20,027 bases of DNA, taken from positions 1-20,027 of the forward strand of contig CALFXQ010000225.1 in assembly GCA_937958285.1 (NCBI GenBank), read 5' to 3'. This stretch comes from an uncultured Fusibacter sp. GTDB lineage: Bacteria; Bacillota; Clostridia; Peptostreptococcales; Acidaminobacteraceae. The position numbers and the translations under genes were made by a program. Below the pieces are notes generated by a model. It did not search any database. It saw only the letters and a program-made list of their open reading frames with translations, and was not told the DNA's origin. Shown piece by piece: positions 15,037-20,027 of the stretch (its first letter is position 1; each line of letters starts with the position of its first letter).

Positions 15037-15768
15037 ATGGAAACTAATGAATCATTAACGCCTGCTAAGAAGATGCTTTTTTCACATGCTGTCTTAGAAA
15101 GTGTTGAATTAGCTAAGACTCATTCAAAGCAGATTGCATTCTTCTTAATCGTAATTGTTACAAGTATGACCTTTATTGAGCCATTAATTTCGCCGATGTT
15201 CGGTAGCCTATCTTATTTGTTCAGTATTGTTGTGTACATAGCAATTCTAATTGCGTTTATTTCTCTATTTGTAACAATCAAGGCCGCATATGGCAATACC
15301 ACATTAGGAATAAAAGAGGCGATTATTGCCTCATTGTCTTATATTTTTAAAGTGATTTTTTTCTTTATCATCGTCGTAATGCTCTCTTCAATTATGAGTC
15401 CAGTGATTTTATTAGCAGCTTTTTTGGGAATGAACTTGGTTATGTATCTTATCATTCTATCAATTATTGTATCTATAACTGGTGTTTCATTAGTATTTAT
15501 CTTACACAGCATCATTCAAAATGACATGAAAATTGGCCAATCAATAAAACACACATTTTCTATAATAAGCAGCAATATTGTACAAATTGTCTTTCTTATT
15601 CTTTTTATATCTATACTAACGAGTGGAATGGGATATTTAGTATGGTCAATTTTTAAAACACCTTTTGGGTTAGCGTATAATTTGGTGACGAATGCTGTTA
15701 GTGGAATCATGTTGTGCATCCTTGTGTTCATCACGGCGGCCATGTTTCTTCAAACTAAGCAGCGATAA
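15037..15768 (+). CDS. six-helix integral membrane protein
   Basis: A 243-aa protein with hydrophobic helices near residues 32-50, 58-82, 100-125, 130-158, 180-204 and 214-238 and a short polar N-terminus. ATG 15037 follows AAGGAG about eight bases upstream. The helix pattern, with 'AYGNTTLGIKEAI' after helix 2 and 'NDMKIGQSIKHTFSI' after helix 4, hints at an internal duplication of a three-helix unit. It resembles unassigned YesL/DUF975-like or GlpQ-membrane-domain-like families, but I cannot name it. No catalytic motif is visible. It stands alone with 124 bases before the next gene. Confidence 0.75.
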   Translation: METNESLTPAKKMLFSHAVLESVELAKTHSKQIAFFLIVIVTSMTFIEPLISPMFGSLSYLFSIVVYIAILIAFISLFVTIKAAYGNTTLGIKEAIIASLSYIFKVIFFFIIVVMLSSIMSPVILLAAFLGMNLVMYLIILSIIVSITGVSLVFILHSIIQNDMKIGQSIKHTFSIISSNIVQIVFLILFISILTSGMGYLVWSIFKTPFGLAYNLVTNAVSGIMLCILVFITAAMFLQTKQR

Positions 15769-15892
15769 CTTTTATTTACTGGTGTTAAAATAAATCATCT
15801 TAATAACTTACTCTGCAATACGAGGTGAAATCGTTACTTTTATATTTCGACCACTAGCAAGAATACAACTGTCCAACAAGGAGGATTCTCTA

Positions 15893-16942
15893 ATGTTAAA
15901 GAGAACAGGCATAATTTTAGTTATCTTTGTTTTGCTATCAAGTCTAGCTATGTTGACAACAGATTTTGACTTAATAAAAGTGCAAGCGGATGTTAAAGCT
16001 ATTGACTTTGCAAAATCATTGACCTTAAAAGATGTATCTGTACCAGATGGGAAATGGTCGACTGTACTTGTCAAAGTTAACAAGTCTGACTTACTGAGTT
16101 CAGCAAGTCTTAAGGCATTAAATATTAAGGAGAATGCGAAGTTAGATTATTTAAGAGTCAATTTATCTGTTTCGGTAAAAGGTTTTGTTGGCAATAAAAA
16201 AGGGACACTTATCGACAACTTCCCAATAAAAGACTTCAGGACCATCAACAGCTTGAGTGAGATAGTTCAAGGACAATATAGCGCAAAAGCTTTAAAAACA
16301 TCTAAGCTTAAACTAACAGACTTGCAGCCTGATCAACTCTATACTCTTAAAGGTGATTTGATAATTGCTATTCAGAAGGGTAAGCAAAAAACTACTTATT
16401 TGCAGCTGACGACACTAGGGAAAAACAAGAAACCACTTCTATCTTCAATGAATCTTCATCAGGATCAGAATAAGCCATTCGAACATCCATTGTTTGCATT
16501 AGTGCGAAAAGGGATGATAAGAGATAATGGTGTCTACATTGGTATGAGCGAGAAAGAGCTCATAAAGAAGGCTGGTAGACCAAGTGAAGAAGATGCGTGG
16601 GATGGTGTAGTATCATATTTCTATAAAGATTATTATATTGATATGGAAGAAGAAAGTATGACGATCACGTATATATACTACAATTTGAGCAAAAACTCGC
16701 TATTCGATATAAAAAAAGGGATGAGTATAAGAGACGTTAAGAAGATATTGGGGAATAATTTCGATATAGTAGATGTTTCACAAGAGGGGGCCGATAAAAA
16801 AAACTGGATTATAAACTATGAAAATACTGGTAAGTATAATCTAGAGCTGTTTTTTACTGGTGATCAAGATTATGTAGATTACGAGTCGGATTCGAGGCTC
16901 GAGGTTATAATGGTGAACGCATACTCACCATATTTTGATTGA
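15893..16942 (+). CDS. secreted protein with two GMS-type repeats
   Basis: A 349-aa protein starting at ATG 15893 after AAGGAGG (about 15879-15885). There is an N-terminal signal or anchor (hydrophobic 6-22, possible cleavage after 'KVQA'). The middle (45-175) looks beta-rich, with no family recognised. Near 213-290 are two related motifs, 'GVYIGMSEKELIKKAGRP' and 'IKKGMSIRDVKKILGNNF', the pattern of DUF4309 or BLIP/SmpA-like domains, where each half folds as helix-helix plus strands ('VVSYFYKDYYIDME', 'NLELFFTGD'). It probably acts at the cell surface. It begins a run of exported proteins to 19.6 kb. Confidence 0.72.
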   Translation: MLKRTGIILVIFVLLSSLAMLTTDFDLIKVQADVKAIDFAKSLTLKDVSVPDGKWSTVLVKVNKSDLLSSASLKALNIKENAKLDYLRVNLSVSVKGFVGNKKGTLIDNFPIKDFRTINSLSEIVQGQYSAKALKTSKLKLTDLQPDQLYTLKGDLIIAIQKGKQKTTYLQLTTLGKNKKPLLSSMNLHQDQNKPFEHPLFALVRKGMIRDNGVYIGMSEKELIKKAGRPSEEDAWDGVVSYFYKDYYIDMEEESMTITYIYYNLSKNSLFDIKKGMSIRDVKKILGNNFDIVDVSQEGADKKNWIINYENTGKYNLELFFTGDQDYVDYESDSRLEVIMVNAYSPYFD

Positions 16943-17238
16943 TGCCAGATTATTTGAAAAAGCTAATTGTCAGTTAATAGGATAACAGTAGGTAAAAATG
17001 AGATTTATACGAGTTCACTTATAAGTTTATTGTTTAAAGTTGAGTCTTATTAATAAATCTAGGTACTAAGGACAGGTACTTCTGGGCTGAGTTGTATCCC
17101 TGTACCGTTCGAGAAGAAGTCTATTTTCATTGTGATGACGGAAGTGGTGTAAAAATGCTAAAACGGAGAAGAATTTCGAAATAGTCAAAGGCAAAATTGC
17201 GGATACAGTTCGAGTAAACTGTGAAAAAGGAGTTTAAT
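16943..17238. other. gap with decayed REP-like repeat
   Basis: No gene is supported. AGGTACT occurs twice as a direct repeat (about 17061-17067 and 17074-17080) around AAGGAC, followed by CCCTGTACC at about 17098-17106, an imperfect inverted match to GGTACTAAGG. It resembles a broken hairpin element. A nine-codon frame (17156-17185) is too short to call. Confidence 0.4.
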
Positions 17239-17946
17239 ATGAAAAAAGCAAAAGTTTTTTTTGCAGGCTTTATGTGTGCGTCTCTAGTAATTGCTGTTTT
17301 AATCACATCAGCATCCTTTGCAACAACACAAACAGGTACAATTTCTGCAGTCTTGTCGAACATTAAGATCATTCTAAATGGAATCGAGCTTAAGGCGAAA
17401 GACAACGCTGGCAATGAATTGCTTCCAATAATATACAACGGCAATACATATTTACCACTCAAGGCAATTGCTGATGCTGTGAATATTCCCGCCGTTTGGC
17501 ACGGAAAATCGAAAACGGTCTTCTTAGGAAAGAATGATTTAAATCTACCAGCAGCTTTTTTGACTGATTTGAAACCATTTTTTAATGAGGGTTTGTCTAG
17601 AGCTGATGATTACAAAGATGCTGACACGGATAATGTGAGTAATACATATGTACTTACAAGAACAATTGTTAACACTTATAGTTCCGGTAGTGCTGAGAGA
17701 ATTTACAACCTTAATGGGAAATATTCTAAATTAACAGGAACATACTATTTGATGATGTACTATAGGGATTATTCAGAAGTGAATAAAGTTGAGATTTATG
17801 CAGATGACAACTTGATTTATAGCGGTTCTGTAAGTGCTAAAGCGTTTCCACAAAATTTTTCTTTAGATCTTCAAAATTGCAATCAGTTGAAGATAAAAAT
17901 GATGGGCTACAGGGCCGCTATAGCAAATTTAGCATTGTATCCGTAA
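17239..17946 (+). CDS. secreted stalk-domain + NPCBM-like carbohydrate-binding protein
   Basis: A 235-aa protein. ATG 17239 has AAGGAG six bases upstream (17227-17232); the GTG at 17221 is in frame but unsupported. Signal peptide 1-28 ('MKKAKVFFAGFMCASLVIAV', cleavage near 'SFA'). Residues 45-97 are a copper-amine-oxidase N-terminal ('stalk') domain: 'IILNGIELKAKD', 'NGNTYLPLKAIADAVNI', 'VWHGKSKTVFLG'. Residues about 125-235 resemble an NPCBM/NEW2 sugar-binding beta-sandwich ('SAERIYNLNGKYSKLTGTYY', 'VNKVEIYADDNLIYSG', 'AIANLALYP'). No catalytic domain is present, so it probably acts as a wall-associated binding or scaffolding protein. Confidence 0.82.
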   Translation: MKKAKVFFAGFMCASLVIAVLITSASFATTQTGTISAVLSNIKIILNGIELKAKDNAGNELLPIIYNGNTYLPLKAIADAVNIPAVWHGKSKTVFLGKNDLNLPAAFLTDLKPFFNEGLSRADDYKDADTDNVSNTYVLTRTIVNTYSSGSAERIYNLNGKYSKLTGTYYLMMYYRDYSEVNKVEIYADDNLIYSGSVSAKAFPQNFSLDLQNCNQLKIKMMGYRAAIANLALYP

Positions 17947-18033
17947 TATTTAAGTTATATATCGAGCCTGAAAGCGAAGCGTTTTTATATTAATGCTTAA
18001 ATAAATATGTAATCTGAGGTGAAACGGTGCAAT

Positions 18034-18108
18034 AATGACTTCTATTGAACAAAATACCAAGGATACTTCTATTAGTATGAAAGACTGGAGCGTAGAATGT
18101 GGAGAATA
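18034..18108 (+). CDS. possible 24-aa leader peptide overlapping the DUF6273 gene
   Basis: ATG 18034 to TAG 18106-18108, peptide 'MTSIEQNTKDTSISMKDW...'. GAGGTG lies about 12 bases upstream, which is long. Its stop falls 12 bases inside the next gene, in another frame, so its translation could couple to that start. It could also be chance. Confidence 0.3.
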
Positions 18109-19551
18109 GTCAATTTCTATAAGAAGAAATGTGTATTTATCCCTTTAGTCATTATGTTCATACTGATGTCTGCTTTTATGCCATCGTATGCACAAGAGGT
18201 GGTTAAAGTTGGTGATTATGTCGAGTTTGGCACTTACCTCAATGAACCAATTTTATGGCGAGTGATTTCTAAGGACAAAAGCGGCAATCCTCTGCTATAT
18301 TCAGAACACATATTATGTGCAAAAGCATTTGATGCAGCGGGGAATAAATATTCCAATGTCAATCGTGCTGCTAAGGGGAGTAACAATTGGGAAACATCCA
18401 CATTGCGAACTTGGCTTAACAGTGAAGAGGAAGTAATAGCATGGCCTAACAATATTCCTTCTATGGAAAACTTGTTTTCAACTCAAAGTTTTTCACCTTT
18501 TTTCGCGCCTTATAACAACGAAAAAGGATTCTTAGCCAATGGCAACTTCTCAATAGTTGAAAGGCAAATGATCAAAACAGTAACACACAAAACAGTTTTG
18601 CCCAAGGCAGATATTAGTAGCAAAGATGGTGGTAAAGATGTTGTAGAAGATTACAGAGATTACAACATCGGCACACTTGGGTATCTACCGTTCTTTAAGT
18701 ATTCAACGGATAAAGTATTTCTTTTATCACAAGAGGAGTTTATTGACTATAAATACCAAGTAGTAAAAAAAGAATACGAAATAGAGAGTGCAAACCCAAC
18801 CATGAGTGCGGTAAATGATCCTTCATTAGTCACGTCGATAGGATACTATGGAACATGTTTTGCGTACCCATACTGGCTTCGAACGCCTCTTATGGTTAGT
18901 TCATTTCAAGTTTTAGAAGCTGGAACGTGTAACGGTTTACGGTCTGGTGCTTCATACAGTTGGGCATTTAATACAAGAGGCGTAAGACCTGCACTCTATT
19001 TGGATAGTTCTGTGATATCGGTCGTAAAAGGAGAGGGTAGTGATGCCTTTCCGTATGTTTTTCAATCGAAATTCAGCTCAAATGGTTTGAATCAAGTAAA
19101 AAACTCGAGGGATGTAAAACTGGTGTTGCATATCAATCAAATGGCAATTAGCTCAGATCAAGTTCTTTTAAAGGATAATTCGGTTTATATAACTTTGCGA
19201 TCCTTTCTTACTAGTATTGGTGGTCAAATTGGTGTATGGGATCCATCTAAACAGGAGGGGGTTATTCTTTATAATGGCCAGAAAATTCCTTATTGTTTAT
19301 ATATACATTCCGAAACTTCTCAAGTGTTCTACGGGGACACGCTTAAATCATCAATAACACGTGAATTGGGCCGCGAGTTAGTGCTTATCTCTGGAAGAAA
19401 GCATTGGTTATACAATAAATATATTCCTACGATAACAAGAAACAATCAAACATTTGTGTTGTTAAGATCGGCAAAGTTGGAGTTCGAGCAGATGTTCGAG
19501 CAACATGGTGAGACGGTCAAGATAGAGTATCAGTACATCTACCTTTACTAG
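18097..19551 (+). CDS. secreted DUF6273 + stalk-domain protein
   Basis: A 484-aa protein with signal peptide 1-32 (basic start, hydrophobic core, 'PSYA' cleavage). Residues about 36-310 match DUF6273: 'VGDYVEFGTYLNEPILWRVI', 'ETSTLRTWLNSE', 'KVFLLSQEEF', 'YWLRTPL', 'GVRPALYLDS'. The C-terminal ~140 residues form a stalk-type domain: 'VKLVLHINQMAISSDQVLLK', 'VYITLRSFLTSIGG', 'VWDPSKQEGVILYNG', and later 'NQTFVLLRSAKLEFEQMF'. DUF6273 is thought to be carbohydrate-related and extracellular, but no activity is known. GGAG near 18086-18091 precedes ATG 18097. The gene ends one base before the second 32-bp palindrome. It shares a domain with the gene at 17239, implying a common surface role. Confidence 0.85.
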   Translation: MWRIVNFYKKKCVFIPLVIMFILMSAFMPSYAQEVVKVGDYVEFGTYLNEPILWRVISKDKSGNPLLYSEHILCAKAFDAAGNKYSNVNRAAKGSNNWETSTLRTWLNSEEEVIAWPNNIPSMENLFSTQSFSPFFAPYNNEKGFLANGNFSIVERQMIKTVTHKTVLPKADISSKDGGKDVVEDYRDYNIGTLGYLPFFKYSTDKVFLLSQEEFIDYKYQVVKKEYEIESANPTMSAVNDPSLVTSIGYYGTCFAYPYWLRTPLMVSSFQVLEAGTCNGLRSGASYSWAFNTRGVRPALYLDSSVISVVKGEGSDAFPYVFQSKFSSNGLNQVKNSRDVKLVLHINQMAISSDQVLLKDNSVYITLRSFLTSIGGQIGVWDPSKQEGVILYNGQKIPYCLYIHSETSQVFYGDTLKSSITRELGRELVLISGRKHWLYNKYIPTITRNNQTFVLLRSAKLEFEQMFEQHGETVKIEYQYIYLY

Positions 19552-19552
19552 G

Positions 19553-19584
19553 ATAAGGTGCCACCCTCGAGGGTGGCACCTTAT
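19553..19584. repeat. 32-bp perfect palindrome, copy 2
   Basis: Identical base for base to 10317-10348 (ATAAGGTGCCACCC, TCGA centre, reverse complement). It begins one base after the stop codon of the DUF6273 gene. The flanks are unrelated to copy 1 apart from A/T richness, so the repeat itself is the conserved unit. Confidence 0.9.
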
Positions 19585-19661
19585 AAAATTTCATTGGTTA
19601 TAATAGTGCACTGTTTCTAAAAATGTTAATTTTATACTCAAGACCAGTGTACGGGAGGACA

Positions 19662-19996
19662 ATGTTTATGTAAAATAAGGGGTTATTAAGATACTAGTAT
19701 GGATTGTACTAAATGCAATTGCAATTAGTCAAACAGTAGTTGCAGACAACAACAATACAAAGGCAAAGATGCTTTTAGCATCTGCTGCAAATGCTTCAGA
19801 TTTACTATATGGCAAGGAAAATGCCAGAGATACTGCCGATGGAAAAGTAATCGAGATTTATTTAGATTTCAACACTGTTGCCAAAGGCAGTAGTTTATAT
19901 ATTCCAAAAGGATATAAAACAGTAAATGTCCATATTAATAAGTATACCGATTCGTCGTTAAGTAACTTAAAGAAAATGAATGGATTTAAAAGTTAA
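19662..19996 (+). pseudogene. small exported protein, signal-peptide frameshift
   Basis: ATG 19662 has GGGAGG (19653-19658) but stops at once (ATG TTT ATG TAA). In the next frame, from 19679, there is a convincing signal-peptide core without a start codon: 'GVIKILVWIVLNAIAISQTV' then 'VA' and 'DNNNTKAK'. It continues into 'MLLASAANASDLLYGKENAR', 'GKVIEIYLDFNTVAKGSSLY' and ends 'KKMNGFKS' at 19996. A one-base indel near 19665-19678 would join the two. Otherwise translation would have to start at ATG 19769 without an RBS, giving a 75-aa cytosolic piece. The mature domain is not recognised. A sequencing error cannot be excluded. Confidence 0.5.
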
Positions 19997-20006
19997 GGTG
20001 ATATCG

Positions 20007-20027
20007 ATGCGAATCGCGGCATTTCAG
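20007..20027 (+). CDS. start of a gene running off the right edge
   Basis: ATG 20007 is six bases after AAGGTG (19995-20000), which overlaps the upstream TAA. Only seven codons ('MRIAAFQ') are visible, so no family can be assigned. The tight spacing suggests an operon with the preceding gene. Confidence 0.5.

Noticed and set aside
17127..17462. 111-codon - strand ORF across the stalk/NPCBM gene start
   Set aside because: Opposite a gene with RBS, signal peptide and recognised domain; no support of its own.
1..20027. CRISPR arrays, tRNA, rRNA, intact insertion sequences
   Set aside because: No regularly spaced repeats, cloverleaf sequence, rRNA signature or transposase frame was found on reading both strands.

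Overview
The window looks like an AT-rich chromosomal accessory region of a low-GC Gram-positive bacterium, most likely a clostridial Firmicute. The signs are strong AAGGAG/GGAGG ribosome-binding sites, frequent GTG starts, DUF898, DUF4230 and DUF6273 proteins, copper-amine-oxidase-type 'stalk' domains, and an Agr-like LytTR two-component system. No rRNA, tRNA, CRISPR array or intact transposase was seen. Almost everything is on the + strand; two very small genes at 10.35-11.34 kb are on the - strand.

Layout. 1-571: the 3' part of a GmhB/HisB-N-type HAD phosphatase whose start lies outside the window, probably the edge of a surface-polysaccharide locus. 758-1176: a decayed 3' remnant of UDP-glucose 6-dehydrogenase (ugd). 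1319-1669: a DUF898 membrane protein with its terminator. 1963-2715: a broken WYL-domain regulator. 2773-6328: a tight three-gene operon encoding a 69-aa protein, a 341-aa protein with a glycine/alanine-rich membrane hairpin, and a 773-aa protein with an HNH-like nuclease motif followed by membrane helices. This operon is the best candidate for an undescribed system (membrane-associated nuclease: defence or toxin). 6554-7213: a second ugd remnant. 7258-7536: a small unknown gene. 7988-9224: two DUF4230 membrane-anchored proteins. 9259-9417: a third ugd remnant. 9481-10320: a soluble PASTA-domain protein.

10.3-11.4 kb is mostly non-coding but hides two convincing short - strand genes: a 58-aa membrane protein and a 47-aa Cys/Tyr-rich protein. 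11574-14796: a truncated tyrosine recombinase lacking catalytic residues, followed after 18 bp by a LytTR response regulator and an overlapping AgrC-like histidine kinase, closed by a 21-bp perfect stem-loop. Just after it is a small hydrophobic peptide ORF with a good RBS, interrupted by an in-frame TGA.

15037-19996: membrane and secreted proteins. These are a six-helix membrane protein, a secreted protein with two 'GMS' repeats, a stalk + NPCBM-like protein, a DUF6273 + stalk protein, and a small protein whose signal peptide appears frameshifted. The first codons of another gene sit at the right edge.

Two kinds of repeat knit the region together: three independently decayed ugd pieces, each upstream of an accessory gene block, and an identical 32-bp perfect palindrome placed at the stop codons of the PASTA and DUF6273 genes. 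Together with pseudogenes and a dead recombinase, these suggest a region that gains and loses cargo often. All functional calls are from reading motifs by eye, without a database search.
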